A stretch of 64,000 nt of DNA, taken from NCBI RefSeq assembly GCF_002197845.1, contig NZ_NIDE01000019.1:582712-646711 (forward strand), in the 5' to 3' direction. Within the stretch, counting starts at the first letter, position 1; each line of letters opens with the position of its first letter. The DNA is from Fimbriiglobus ruber. GTDB taxonomy: Bacteria; Planctomycetota; Planctomycetia; Gemmatales; Gemmataceae. Position numbers and translations under genes: made by a program. Under the pieces are notes generated by a model. That model saw nothing but the letters and a program-made list of their open reading frames with translations. It made no database searches and was not told the DNA's origin. Positions 34,970 through 44,300 of the stretch are shown here, piece by piece.

Positions 34970-35439
34970 CCTCGCCTCCGGAGATCAAAGTGTTCGAGCA
35001 GCGTGAACAGCGTCTCCTCAGCCAGCATCGTGGAACCCAAAGCGGTGTTTCGCCGGATTATCTCGAACGCTTCGCGCTTTTCGTCCTCGGTTAGGGAACC
35101 GGATTGCTGTGCCTCGTGCTGGCGGACGATGTCCTCAGCTTCTTGCAGCCAGATGACAGGCGTTTCGCCGGTCCACATATCGGCCCGGTCTGCTCTTGCG
35201 GCCAGCTTCTCGATCAGCGAATGAGGGCCTTCCGCCCGTTCGATGCTATGCTCAGCACTTGCAGCGGTATTAGCCCCTGCGCTATTCCTGGTGTTCCAGA
35301 AAGAAATCGCGCTGTCCGCCGGGTTCAAGGCTTTCGGACCTTGCGCGTCACAGTTCTCGCAAGCGACAAACCAGTCGTTGCCGTAGACCACGACATTGGA
35401 GGAATTGCAGAAGGGGCACTCCTTGAGATCAGTCGACAT
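34966..35439 (-). CDS. Lar-like zinc-ribbon protein with helical tail
   Basis: 157 residues from MSTDLK (35439). Its N-terminal zinc ribbon (KECPFCNSSNVVV, then ACENCDAQGP, then SFWNTRN) matches the Lar family, first known for easing host restriction of phage DNA. Then a SLIEKLAARAD module and a helical C-terminus follow. The Lar match supports the zinc fold; an anti-restriction role is inference. Overlaps the neighbour by a few bases. Confidence 0.75.
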   Translation of the reverse strand: MSTDLKECPFCNSSNVVVYGNDWFVACENCDAQGPKALNPADSAISFWNTRNSAGANTAASAEHSIERAEGPHSLIEKLAARADRADMWTGETPVIWLQEAEDIVRQHEAQQSGSLTEDEKREAFEIIRRNTALGSTMLAEETLFTLLEHFDLRRRG

Positions 35440-35707
35440 ATGCCGCTCCCGCCGCATCGAGGACGGCTTTGGCCACTTCTTTCGGGTTTTCTATCTCGGG
35501 TGACCAACGTGGAGTGCCGCCGTCATCGATCTTCGCCTCGTCTTTAACAACTCTCGCGCACACCTCAAGCGATACTGGCGCGGCCTGATGCTGGCGGACG
35601 ATGGCGATGGCGTCATCAACGCCGGCAAAGTACGCCTCGCAGTTTTTGTTGCCGCATTCACGGTGATACTTCAGGTTTTCCAGCTTCTCGATCAGCGATT
35701 GGGTCAT
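35429..35707 (-). CDS. SLIEKLE-module protein
   Basis: 92 residues from MTQSLIEKLENLKYH (35707). A short helical module with DDAIAIVRQHQA, then a C-terminal part. It shares SLIEKLE and IVRQH with the genes at 34966 and 35736, so these are tandem duplicates that have shuffled domains. Function unknown. Confidence 0.65.
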   Translation of the reverse strand: MTQSLIEKLENLKYHRECGNKNCEAYFAGVDDAIAIVRQHQAAPVSLEVCARVVKDEAKIDDGGTPRWSPEIENPKEVAKAVLDAAGAAYVD

Positions 35708-35795
35708 GCGAACTTCTCCCTCATCACATAAGCCTTCACATCCTCCAGCGACCGGATGAGCCATTCTCGGCCATCGGTTTCGATGATTGTGCGGC
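35704..35795 (-). pseudogene. 3' remnant of a duplicated phage gene
   Basis: In the frame ending at 35704 the sequence reads TDGREWLIRSLEDVKAYVMRE, nearly the same as ADGREWLIHSLEDVKAYVLRE at the end of the gene at 36116. It has no start and overlaps the gene at 35736 in another frame. It is the tail of a duplicated copy fused onto a different gene. Confidence 0.7.
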
Positions 35796-36119
35796 CTCGT
35801 GATGGCGGACGATGGCAATACAGCGATCAACGGCGATACTGGGGCCGGCATCAAATTTCACAGTTTTACGAAATGCTTCCAGCTTCTCGATGAGCGATGA
35901 GTCGGATTCGCCACCTGCGGCGTTCCGGGTGTTCCAGGCATCATCTATTTGCCACTCCCCGTATTCCGATTGTTCTTGAATTATTGCTGGCCGGACGCGG
36001 CAACCTGGATTAACGCACTTGATGAACAGGGATTCGTCGCCCTCGTGATAGTATCCGTAGCCGTCTTTTTCTGGCCCTACCCCGCAGAAGGGGCATGGAA
36101 GGAGTTCTGTCCCTGTCAT
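35736..36119 (-). CDS. Lar-like zinc-ribbon protein, second copy
   Basis: 127 residues from MTGTELL (36119), overlapping the upstream stop by ATGA. LPCPFCGVGPEKDGYG, then FIKCVNPGCRVRP and DAWNTRN form a Lar-type zinc ribbon. A SLIEKLEAFR module and IAIVRHHEA follow. The last ~15 residues (SSKPMAENGSSG) read out of frame through the remnant at 35704, so the original C-terminus is probably lost. Confidence 0.72.
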   Translation of the reverse strand: MTGTELLPCPFCGVGPEKDGYGYYHEGDESLFIKCVNPGCRVRPAIIQEQSEYGEWQIDDAWNTRNAAGGESDSSLIEKLEAFRKTVKFDAGPSIAVDRCIAIVRHHEAAQSSKPMAENGSSGRWRM

Positions 36120-36439
36120 GCGGCATTCTCCCTCAACACATAAGCTTTGACATCTTCCAGAGAGTGAATGAGCCATTCCCGCCCATCGGCTTCGATGATC
36201 TTGCCGCCGTCCTTCATGTTGGTGGCCTCGAACAAAAAATAGCTTGCAATGGCATCCCCAAGTATTTCGTCAAGCAGATCAACGACAGACTTGAGGATTG
36301 TGCCGCTGGCGGCTTGGGCCTTAACTGGGAAGTCCGTGTCGAGGCCGCGCAGCACGCGATTTGCCTCGCGATACCGCTGTTCCTCGTGGTAAAGGACGGA
36401 TAGCGTACTCAGGGCGTGCTGGATCAGTGAATCCGTCAT
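36116..36439 (-). CDS. Hypothetical phage-like protein
   Basis: 107 residues. MTDSLIQHALSTLSVLYHEEQRYREA, then a helical middle and the conserved tail ADGREWLIHSLEDVKAYVLRE that is duplicated at 35704. ATGA overlaps on both sides. Unrecognised. Confidence 0.65.
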   Translation of the reverse strand: MTDSLIQHALSTLSVLYHEEQRYREANRVLRGLDTDFPVKAQAASGTILKSVVDLLDEILGDAIASYFLFEATNMKDGGKIIEADGREWLIHSLEDVKAYVLRENAA

Positions 36440-36624
36440 GCGGCCTCGCTTTCCTCTACGGGCTTTTTTGAAATGTCATAGTGCTGACCGAGGCGGCAAA
36501 GAACGTATTGAATAGCCCGCTTCTCGGGATACCAGTGATCTCCGGTTGCTTCCCAATACCACTTGCTCACAAGCCGCACCAATTCCTTGCTTTTCTCCGG
36601 CTTCTTTATCAGGTTGTAAGTCAT
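36436..36624 (-). CDS. Hypothetical small protein
   Basis: 62 residues, first gene of the minus-strand operon. KSKELVRLVSKWYWEATGDHWYP is basic and aromatic; the tail is acidic. A purine-rich GGGGTAATGAGGG lies upstream. Unrecognised. Confidence 0.6.
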   Translation of the reverse strand: MTYNLIKKPEKSKELVRLVSKWYWEATGDHWYPEKRAIQYVLCRLGQHYDISKKPVEESEAA

Positions 36625-36645
36625 ATCGCCCTCATTACCCCCTCA

Positions 36646-36724
36646 GTGCTGCGGACGCGAAAGGGTGCTGATGCCAGAAGCATCCGCAGCACGGAAAGGG
36701 CTTGTTTGGGAAACGGCATCAGCA
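36646..36724. promoter_or_regulatory. Two interleaved 10-bp inverted repeats
   Basis: GTGCTGCGGA (36646) pairs with TCCGCAGCAC (36683), and TGCTGATGCC (36666) pairs with GGCATCAGCA (36715). The order 1-2-1'-2' is that of an H-type pseudoknot, with both stems perfect. A competing hairpin (GATGC-CAGAA-GCATC at 36670-36684) is also possible. It sits upstream of the minus-strand operon and downstream of the relaxase pseudogene. Confidence 0.6.
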
Positions 36725-36767
36725 TGGACCTTGCGTACCACGGCTCATTGCTTCGCGCAAGCTCTCG

Positions 36768-39685
36768 TTACCCCAGTTCGTGAGTGAGGTCGCGGCGTTT
36801 TTCCATACCACGGCTGCGAACGCCGTCCAGGACTCGGGAACCGAGTTCACGCAAGAAGGCCACCCGCTTCTTGAGCTTTTCCTTGATTCCCTTTCGCGGA
36901 GCCCGAACGAGCTCGGACGCAAGCATCCGCTGATCGTCGCGTTGGATCGCTTCGTAAAGGCTCGCTTTGTCTGAGGTGTAGATCGTCGCCCGCTCCTTGC
37001 CTCGACTGATTGAGACGTAGAACTGCTCTTTCCCGGACGCGCGGAACGACTGAGCGGATTGAGCAATCAGGACCTGATCGACGGTACGGCCTTGCGAGGC
37101 GTGGCTGGTCACGACGTACCCAGGAGCGAGGTGCCCGAAGTCCTTGGAAATAACCCAGCCGTTGTTGAAGCGGATGTTCCCGGCATCGGTGAAGCCGTCT
37201 ACCGTGTAGGTGGCGCCATTGTTCAGGCGGTGCTTTCCGGAGAGGTCTTTGCCGTTGGCGGTGATGCGGAGAGAGTCGCCAATCGCGAGAGCGAGCGTCG
37301 AACGATCGTATACGGCAATAGACTTCGCTCGCTGGGAAAGCTCGGCACGGTTTCCCGCGTCGACTGCCACGCGGTCTCCAGCTTTATGAGTCCCCGCAGA
37401 TCGAACGAATACCGCCACACGCCCTTCGAGATTGGCTGACTCAGACCGTTCCGCTTCGGTAAGATGCAGAGGCGATAGCCCGTCAAATGTCTTCTCCTCA
37501 CCCTTCAGTCTCCCTTCCTGCTTCAGACGTGCCCGGATCGCAGCGGTGACCTGATCTCCCTCGGCGTGCGTCGGGGATACCACCAGCACCGACTTTCCAT
37601 CTTTGATCGCGGCAACGTAATCTCCGGCGATGTCCCCACCCTGCTTCACCCAGCCGAGCCTGTCAAGTTTCTCGAAGGCATCGGATACCCTTCCCTGACT
37701 CGCGAGTTTCACGGCTTCACGGTACTCACCACCCTGACGGCGGATTTCTGAGACCTCAGCTACCGGTAGGCCGGCGCGGTCTTCGAGGAGGGTCAGGACA
37801 TCCCCGCGGGCAACGCTCTTGTGCTGGCGGCGATCGCCCAGGAGGAGGACTCTGGCATGAATTGAGTCAGCTACCTGAATGAGCCGGGCCATGTCGTGAG
37901 CGCCCGCGAGAGAAGCTTCATCCAGGACGATGAGGCCGTTGCGGGCTTTCTCTTGGGTTTCGTCGTCGAGGAGGAACTTCGCCAGGGTTTCTGCGTTTTC
38001 AAAACCTTCGCGGCGGAGAACGCCACGGGAGGCTTCTGCGGAGGGAGCGAGGATCACCCAGGGGACATCGACTCCTTGAAGGAGGGCTTTCGTCATGGTC
38101 GTCTTACCGGTGCCGGCAGCGCCGCGGATGAGGATCAGGGGATCGCGGGAATACCAGGCATGGCGGACGGCGGCGAGTTGGGAGGGGAGAGGTCGATCGT
38201 TTTCGGTTGCTCGGCGAGGGTAAGTGTGACAATATCGGACTCGTTACACGTCGATCCGTAAGCAGTGTCCAACTTTTGCGGGTTTGAAGGCCGCTTCGAT
38301 TCGTCGGGGTGGCCTTTTTCTTGACCGTTGGACGGGTTTGTGACAAGGTCGGTGTCGGCAGGTAATTCCTTTGCCTTCCCTACGGTGCTGCCTTCCATCG
38401 GTTGGCTATGAGCCGCGGGAGTTGTGGGGGTGAGGGTGCTGCCTGAAGAAATCGCTTGCTCGAAGGGCGGAGTTGTGAGAGTGTCGGGTTGAAGCCCACC
38501 TGACGGGTGGCGAGCAAGGGGTCGGAAACGGCCCCTTCCTTTTTGGGCGAACTCCAGGATCTTCCGCTCTTCTCCAAGAACCCCTTTCGTGGTGACCATC
38601 GTCCTGCCGTCGACTTCGCGGCGGATGAGGTCCTTTCGGCTTCCCAATTCCTTGTAGATGCCTTCCGGGGTGACGGAGCCGAGACCGTGTTTTAAGGCTG
38701 TCGTTACCAGTTCCCGTTCTGAGACGACGGAGGAGCGCTCGAAGCTGTGCCGCATTGCCCAGTCAAGGGCAGAGGCGTTGGCGAGTTCGGGGAGGGGATT
38801 TCCTTGTGGGCTACGGTCTCGTGGATGGCGTGGCGTTCACGGAGGGTTACGCGGTCCTCCCAACCCCTCACGAGAGAGTCCCAGGTCTGGCCTTCTTTCT
38901 TGGGTTCTCTGGTAGTAGCCCCGAGTTTGGCTTTGGTCTCGGGTTTCTTGATTCCCAGTAGGTCTGCGGTTTTTTCAATGAGAGTGGTTCTGCGGGAGAA
39001 TTCCTTGATGGTTCGTTCGGGGACTCCGGTGATCTCGAAGTCATCTTTCGTTTTGCGGATGTCATAACCGAGGGCTTGCAGGCGGTTTGCAAGGCGGGTG
39101 CGGAACATTGCTTGAAAGTAAGGTGCGTCGGCTTTTATCCCCCGAATTGGCCGGCTTTCCACTGTTTTTCTTCACTATCCCAAGTGGCGTTGAAGACGAC
39201 GGCATGAACGTGCAGTTGAGGGTCAGGGGTGCCGTTTATCGGTCTGGAGGTGTGGTGGGTAAATCTGTCCAGACAGGTTTCCTGTTTTACGGTCGAAGTC
39301 GGCGCCCTTTCTTCGGACGCGGGTGGACATCTCTCTTTCGATTTCAGCCATCGTGTCGGCAACGCACCACGGAATTCATTTGGTAAACGATCGTCTTGAC
39401 CAAGGGCGTAGAGGATGGAGATGCTTTTTGGGACACTGAAAGTAGGTCATATCCGACGCGGCGGTTCTCCAGGTGTTTCGCGGTTAGCTGGAGACCGCTT
39501 TTGGGGTGGAGGTTGTCGCAGAGGCGTTCAAAGTCTTCCTTGGCTACGGTTCCTTCGAGGCCGAGGAGAGCAGCTCCTTTGCCGTGCCAGTGGGCGGTTT
39601 GCTCCTGGCCTTCGATCATATAATCAGCGACCGAGTAATATTTCTTCGCCGAGGCAGAGTTGGGGATGGCGGTTATTCGAAGCAC
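36768..39685 (-). pseudogene. MobF-type relaxase-helicase (TraA/TrwC-like), frameshifted
   Basis: GTG start at 39685 (LRITAIPNSASAKKYYS, the relaxase Tyr region). In order: RRVGYD, SVPKSISILYALG, TRVRRKGADFD, FTHHTSRPINGTPDPQLHVHAVVFN (His motif), KADAPYFQAMF, LGIKKPETKAKLG, then GAAGTGKTT (Walker A near 38110), LIVLDEAS and a conserved helicase end. Following this path needs six frame changes, near 39450, 39365, 39260, 39145, 38800 and 38190: five of -1 and one of +1. The helicase frame after ~38190 is open to 36768. MobF enzymes nick oriT and drive conjugative transfer; this one is not expected to work. Confidence 0.85.
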
Positions 39686-40383
39686 GTACTGGCCTCGCTG
39701 CCGTGCTTTGCAAAGCGACCGGGCCAGGTGGACCGCTTGTCCGAGTCGATTTCACGACGGGTTGGGGCTTCCATCCAGCGCACTCTCGTGACCGGGGCCA
39801 GAATCGACATTATTGCATCACCGATCTCCGGCCTAAGTTGGCAGTACAGGAACGTCAAACCCGTCTGACGGACACGGAAAGACTCAGCGAGAATCGCGAT
39901 GTGCTCGGGAGCAATGTGGGCGGGCGGTTCTACCGTGAGTCGATGGACCTGACCCATGAGCGGATGCAACAGTATCCCCCGCAGCCCCTCGGATGTATTG
40001 AACCTCAATCCGATACCGAAAGAGTGCAAGGGCAACATCTGAGAGTAGGCCTCGTCGAAGATCTGTCGATAGGTGTTCTCACGAGAAAACCGCGTCAGTC
40101 CCATCCGCGGCAGACCTCGATCCCATCCCCTGCACCTCATCCTCTCGGGGACCGGCGAGACGTAGCGTCGTCGCAAGGGGCGATCCAACTCGACGATCCG
40201 GGGATGTTGTCGTGGATCAGCACAAGTCTTTGATGCTTCGATCCCCAAGCGAATCATCTCGGCCAGGTCAGGTTGATTGTGCTCCTCCAGCCAGTCGGCA
40301 TAGACCAGCCGAGGCAAATCGTCCTTCGGAGAGGAGTGGATCGCAGCCAATAAGGAGAGTTCGTCGGGGTGAAATTGCTTCAT
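39673..40383 (-). CDS. TIGR02996 repeat-companion protein
   Basis: 236 residues. The N-terminal TIGR02996 domain reads ELSLLAAIHSSPKDDLPRLVYADWLEEHNQP, then AEMIRLG; this domain is characteristic of planctomycetes and usually precedes leucine-rich-like repeats. The remainder has HRLTVEPPAHIAPEHIAILAES-like elements consistent with degraded repeats. Ends 13 nt inside the relaxase pseudogene. Confidence 0.85.
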   Translation of the reverse strand: MKQFHPDELSLLAAIHSSPKDDLPRLVYADWLEEHNQPDLAEMIRLGIEASKTCADPRQHPRIVELDRPLRRRYVSPVPERMRCRGWDRGLPRMGLTRFSRENTYRQIFDEAYSQMLPLHSFGIGLRFNTSEGLRGILLHPLMGQVHRLTVEPPAHIAPEHIAILAESFRVRQTGLTFLYCQLRPEIGDAIMSILAPVTRVRWMEAPTRREIDSDKRSTWPGRFAKHGSEASTCFE

Positions 40384-40787
40384 GGGGCACCGGTGGGGTT
40401 ACCGGTCCATTAATCGCACTGACCAGGCGCGAAGACAAGCGACTTCTCGGGAAAGACCACGGAGAAATACTGGAGGTAGCTTGATGCGGAGCAAAAGACT
40501 TTGTTAAGTGACTGCGGGCCGGGCTTGTACCGGCTGCCATGCTCTTCATCTGCTCACCCGCGCAGGGGTAGGCCGAATGCCATCTTGCCTGGCACCGATG
40601 GTCTAGGATGCGTTTCTATCAACGCCGCCGCAGTCCCAACCGGGTTAGCAGACCTTCGGGGTTCGCGCAAGAAGAACGGCAGATATGGGAATTAATCGCT
40701 CTGTCTGGGGGAGAAGGCAAGTAGCTTCTGGGGAAAGATCGACGTGAGATCCAAATTTCCCCGGGTTCTACTTTCTTCAGGGTAGTT
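40384..40787. other. Intergenic, nothing recognised
   Basis: About 400 bp between divergent genes with no plausible ORF. Ends at the degenerate element R9. Confidence 0.4.
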
Positions 40788-40865
40788 GGGCGATGCCTTC
40801 GGCCCGGGCTCTGCGGGGCTCGCCGCGCTCGGTCCTTCGGACCAGGCCCCTTCGATCCCTATCGC
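40788..40865 (+). repeat. Degenerate structured repeat R9
   Basis: Opens GGGCGAT and ends CCCTATCGC. The closing stem would be GCGAT/ATCGC, different bases but still paired. Hairpin 2 is GGTCC (40831-40835), TTC, GGACC (40839-40843). It lies outside the small-gene modules. Confidence 0.55.
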
Positions 40866-40932
40866 TTTCATCCGACATTGACTCGTCGAGGCACGAGTGA
40901 GTACCGTTCTTCATCCAAAACCCGAGGTTGCC

Positions 40933-41340
40933 ATGAACGTCCACGAACTCACCCCGATCCTGAACGTCTCGGATATGGCCGCGAGCTTCGCTTGGTTCGA
41001 GAAGCTTGGCTGGAAGAAAGGATGGGACTGGGGCGAACCGCCGACCTTCGGGGCCGTCGAATGCGGAAAGGTAACGATCTTTCTTTGCCTGAATAGCCAA
41101 GGTTCGCGTGGCGGTCCAGTACCTGTGCAACCGGGAGACACCAAGACCGGCGGTGTTTGGATGAGCTGGTGGGTGGAATCCCCGGCCGCGGTCAACGCCG
41201 CGCACGACTTGGCTCTTCAACACGGGATGGCCGTCACCCAGATACCGACCGATGAAGTGTGGGGCGTTCGTGAGTTCCATCTCCGCCATCCGGACGGCCA
41301 TACCTTCCGGGTGAGTGCCGGGCTAGGCAAGAAGGGCTAA
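40933..41340 (+). CDS. VOC (glyoxalase/bleomycin-resistance) protein
   Basis: 135 residues from the ATG at 40933. VHELTPILNVSDMAASFAWFEKLGWKKGWDWG is the first beta-alpha-beta unit; VWGVREFHLRHPDGHTFRV is the second with its conserved HPDGH. VOC proteins isomerise, cleave or bind small molecules; the substrate is unknown. No neighbour gives a clue. Confidence 0.9.
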   Translation: MNVHELTPILNVSDMAASFAWFEKLGWKKGWDWGEPPTFGAVECGKVTIFLCLNSQGSRGGPVPVQPGDTKTGGVWMSWWVESPAAVNAAHDLALQHGMAVTQIPTDEVWGVREFHLRHPDGHTFRVSAGLGKKG

Positions 41341-41770
41341 CAGAACTCGCGATCAATGCTTTGTGGTGATGGATGCCTCCGCCGCCTTACGTCTACTAAC
41401 GAATGCGAAATCAGTTTTCGCACAGGCTGTCATCATGACAGCTTCTCTTGCCCTGCCGCACTTCGTCATGCCAGCGCGCTGTCGATCAAAAACCTAACCG
41501 ACACAAGCACTTGCGGCGCGACTGCCGTCTGTTCTACTGGGGCTACTTTTTCCGGCGCGCGACTTGCATTTTGGTTCGTCGGGACACTGACCAGCGCAGA
41601 ATTGGCACCACGGGATGTCGGTTCTTTTCTGGATGGCCCCTGTAAGCGAACGGACCATTTTAAGCCCTCGGTATCCCGAGCGCGGCCAGGACCATTTAAT
41701 CCTAATCGGACCTGCCGCTCACAACCGGGTGCCGAGGACGCCATTCCCAATCGCGAAAGGAGGACCCCTC
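41341..41770. other. Intergenic region upstream of hsp20 genes
   Basis: 430 bp without a credible gene. No CIRCE-type inverted repeat was seen, so heat-shock control of the downstream genes could not be shown. Confidence 0.4.
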
Positions 41771-42196
41771 ATGTTCGCCAACCGCCTTTTTGAGCAGATG
41801 GATCGCCTGTTCGGTCCGGCTGGGTTTGACAGCCCAGACCTCTCGCCTCCCGCATACCCACCGCTGAGCGTGTGGGAGGACGAGGACGCCTTGTATGTCG
41901 AGTCCGAGGTCCCTGGCCTTGTGGCTGAGGACATTGGGGTGTCGGTAACCGACGGCGACCAGCTCACGATTTCCGCCGAACGCGCTCCGTCAGCCGGCTC
42001 TGGCGAGTGGCTGTACCAAGAGTGCATGTACGGCGAGTTCAGCCGAACCATCACCTTGCCGGTGACCGTGGACCCGAATGCGGTTGAAGCCAACTACGAG
42101 GCCGGCGTACTTACCGTCACGCTTCGCAAGGTCGAATCCGTCAAGCCGCGGCGCATTGCCGTGAAAGCCGTTTTGCCCGCACTGGCGGCAGCTTAA
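41771..42196 (+). CDS. Hsp20/alpha-crystallin small heat-shock protein
   Basis: 141 residues from the ATG at 41771, preceded by AAAGGAGGACCC. The alpha-crystallin domain spans ~40-130: LSVWEDEDALYVESEVPGLVAEDIGVSV, then QLTISAER and EANYEAGVLTVTLRK (the GVLTVTL motif). These chaperones form oligomers that hold unfolding proteins. The next gene is a second Hsp20 48 nt downstream, so a two-gene operon is likely. Confidence 0.93.
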   Translation: MFANRLFEQMDRLFGPAGFDSPDLSPPAYPPLSVWEDEDALYVESEVPGLVAEDIGVSVTDGDQLTISAERAPSAGSGEWLYQECMYGEFSRTITLPVTVDPNAVEANYEAGVLTVTLRKVESVKPRRIAVKAVLPALAAA

Positions 42197-42244
42197 TCCA
42201 ACGTATGACTCCCTTTCCTCGCACCATCCCGAAAGGAGGTAGCC

Positions 42245-42631
42245 ATGACCAGCAATCTGCAAAGCGCTCAGACACAGAAGATTGAGACACCCCGCCCGAC
42301 CATGCGTGTGTACGCCCCGCGGGTGGATGTCGTCGAGACCGACGACGCGCTGACCCTGTACGCCGACCTGCCGGGGGTCAAGCAGGAGGACGTGTCGCTC
42401 ACGTGCAAGGATGGCGAGTTGATCTTGCACGCCTCCTGCCCGCCCAGACATGTTGGGAGAAAGCTGCTCTACGCGGAGTATGGTATCCGCGACTTCCATC
42501 GGACGTTCAAGGTCACCGATAAGGTCGACACCGGCGGAATCGAAGCTTCCCTTAAGGACGGGGTGCTGACGGTCCGAGTGCCCAAGGCCGAGTCTGTCCG
42601 GACCAAGCGGGTCACCGTTAATGGCGGATAA
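42245..42631 (+). CDS. Hsp20/alpha-crystallin small heat-shock protein
   Basis: 128 residues, preceded by AAAGGAGGTAGCC. The crystallin domain (VDVVETDDALTLYADLPGVKQEDVSLTC) ends with EASLKDGVLTVRVPK. It differs in sequence from the first Hsp20, so the pair is an old duplication or two separate acquisitions. Paired Hsp20 genes often form mixed oligomers; that is inference here. Confidence 0.93.
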   Translation: MTSNLQSAQTQKIETPRPTMRVYAPRVDVVETDDALTLYADLPGVKQEDVSLTCKDGELILHASCPPRHVGRKLLYAEYGIRDFHRTFKVTDKVDTGGIEASLKDGVLTVRVPKAESVRTKRVTVNGG

Positions 42632-43080
42632 AGGTTCTGGATCGTAATACGGGCGATTCACTTCATTGATTCAGTGATCTGACTCGCGCGATTTTGAGGG
42701 ATCGGAGAACTTCACCACGGCCCGCGGTGGCAATCAACGCTCCCGCGGGCTTCGCTCCTTTGGACTCGTTCTATCCTACCCAGATCGTCGGGAACGAGGG
42801 AAATACGGCCGCTGATTGCGGAGAATATATAGTCGACAAGGTGGCCTCGCGTCCACCTGACGGATCGCGTGCTTCAGGGATTCCGTCCTGCTGACCCGCT
42901 CCGCCGCTCAGGAACGGTTATAGCCAGCGGACTGATGGCACTTTTGTTATATTTCTCTTACTATTTGGCATGATTATCGCGTATTTGCGAACTCTTCGGG
43001 GTTTAATCAAGAGACGCGCCTGCGGGAAAAGTTTGTTCTTCCGCGGGTGTTCTCTTTCATTCCCCTGAGAAGAGTCAGGC
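42632..43080. other. Intergenic region
   Basis: About 450 bp with no convincing ORF. Contains a degenerate R-like segment at 42847-42912. Confidence 0.4.
42847..42912 (+). repeat. Degenerate R-like segment R11
   Basis: Shares TCGCGTGCTT and a TTCCGT...ACCCGCT block with R2 and R7, but its ends are lost and no hairpin pair is clear. Probably a decayed copy. Confidence 0.3.
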
Positions 43081-44073
43081 ATGAAAAAGGTTGCGGACGA
43101 AGGGAGCGAGTTCGGGGACGAATCTTCGTCGGCCCTCACGACCTCGACGCTCCAAGGCGAGCACGACCTAGGCAGGGAAGACGAGCTCACCCCTCAACGA
43201 GCCACGGCTGACCCAGCCGCCGCACTCTCTGGCCATCCGGTATGGTATCGCGCCCTCCGAGTTGGGTTGGCCCTGTTGCCTCTCATTATCGTACACTTGT
43301 CGCTCGTGAGCCTCTTTTTCGTCCCGCCCACCTGGATCGAGCTCGTCTTGTTCGTGGTCATGAGCCAGTTGACCGGCATCGGGGTGACGGTCGGGTTTCA
43401 CCGTTATTTGGCCCACCATGCGTTTAAAACGTCTCGGTGGCTCCAATTCGTCCTGGCCACAGCCGGGTGTACGGCGTTACAGAAGGGGCCACTCTGGTGG
43501 GTCATCTATCACCGCCAGCACCACATGCATTCGGACACCGAGGGCGATGTCCATTCGCCGGTCGTCGATGGTTTCTGGTACGCCCACATGGGGTGGCTGT
43601 TTGCCCGCGACCTGATGCGGCCCGACCTCAGTTCGATCCGCGACCTGACCAAATTCCCGGAACTGGTCTGGTTGGACCACCTGTGGATTCTCCCGGGCTT
43701 CGCCGCGGCCGGGGCGTGTTATCTCATCGACGGCTGGTCGGGATTGTTCTGGGGGTACTGTCTGAGTACGGCCGTAATTTTCCAGATCACCTTCGCGATA
43801 AACTCGTTCGGACATGTGTGGGGTCGGCAGCGGTTCGCGACCGGGGAACAGAGCCGGAACAACTGGGTGCTCGGGATTCTGGCGATGGGCGAAGGGTGGC
43901 ACAACAACCACCACCGGGCGCCTACGTCGGCCCGACACGGGTTCGCGTGGTACGAGGTCGACGCCGCGTACCAGGTTATTCGCCTCCTCCGCAAGTTACG
44001 ATTGGTGTGGGACGTTCGTCAGCCACCGGCCGCGGCTCTTGCGGCAGCCGGCCGAACCGTGAGTCCTGCGTGA
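43081..44073 (+). CDS. Delta-9-type fatty acid desaturase
   Basis: 330 residues. Three histidine boxes bind the di-iron centre: HRYLAHH (108-113), HRQHHMHSD (144-151) and HNNHHRAP (274-280). Hydrophobic segments lie at ~60-100 and ~200-240, as expected for a membrane enzyme. It would introduce a double bond into acyl chains using O2 and an electron donor not encoded here. The first ~45 residues are a polar extension. Confidence 0.92.
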   Translation: MKKVADEGSEFGDESSSALTTSTLQGEHDLGREDELTPQRATADPAAALSGHPVWYRALRVGLALLPLIIVHLSLVSLFFVPPTWIELVLFVVMSQLTGIGVTVGFHRYLAHHAFKTSRWLQFVLATAGCTALQKGPLWWVIYHRQHHMHSDTEGDVHSPVVDGFWYAHMGWLFARDLMRPDLSSIRDLTKFPELVWLDHLWILPGFAAAGACYLIDGWSGLFWGYCLSTAVIFQITFAINSFGHVWGRQRFATGEQSRNNWVLGILAMGEGWHNNHHRAPTSARHGFAWYEVDAAYQVIRLLRKLRLVWDVRQPPAAALAAAGRTVSPA

Positions 44074-44300
44074 GCTGTTCAAGCACGAGGATTTTGCAAT
44101 CGCGGGGGCATGGTGTTAGGTCGAGATCTCTTGCTTTTTAAGAACCGTAGTGCCCAATTTTACCTTCGAACAACGTCGGATAGATGGACCAAAAAGTTCT
44201 TGAAGTTACCTGTGGTTTAGCCGTATTTTGAAACGAATAATGGTAAGCGGGGAAAGAATGCCTTTTTCTGATTTCGCGCCCGAAAGCGGTTTGTTACCTC

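Noticed and set aside
36768..39685. Programmed frameshifting in the relaxase gene
   Set aside because: Six shifts of both signs are far more than any recoded gene, and no canonical X XXY YYZ slippery site fits; decay or sequencing error is simpler.
41356..41793. Plus-strand ORF of 145 codons upstream of hsp20
   Set aside because: Composition is not protein-like, it overlaps the hsp20 start out of frame and no ribosome-binding site fits.
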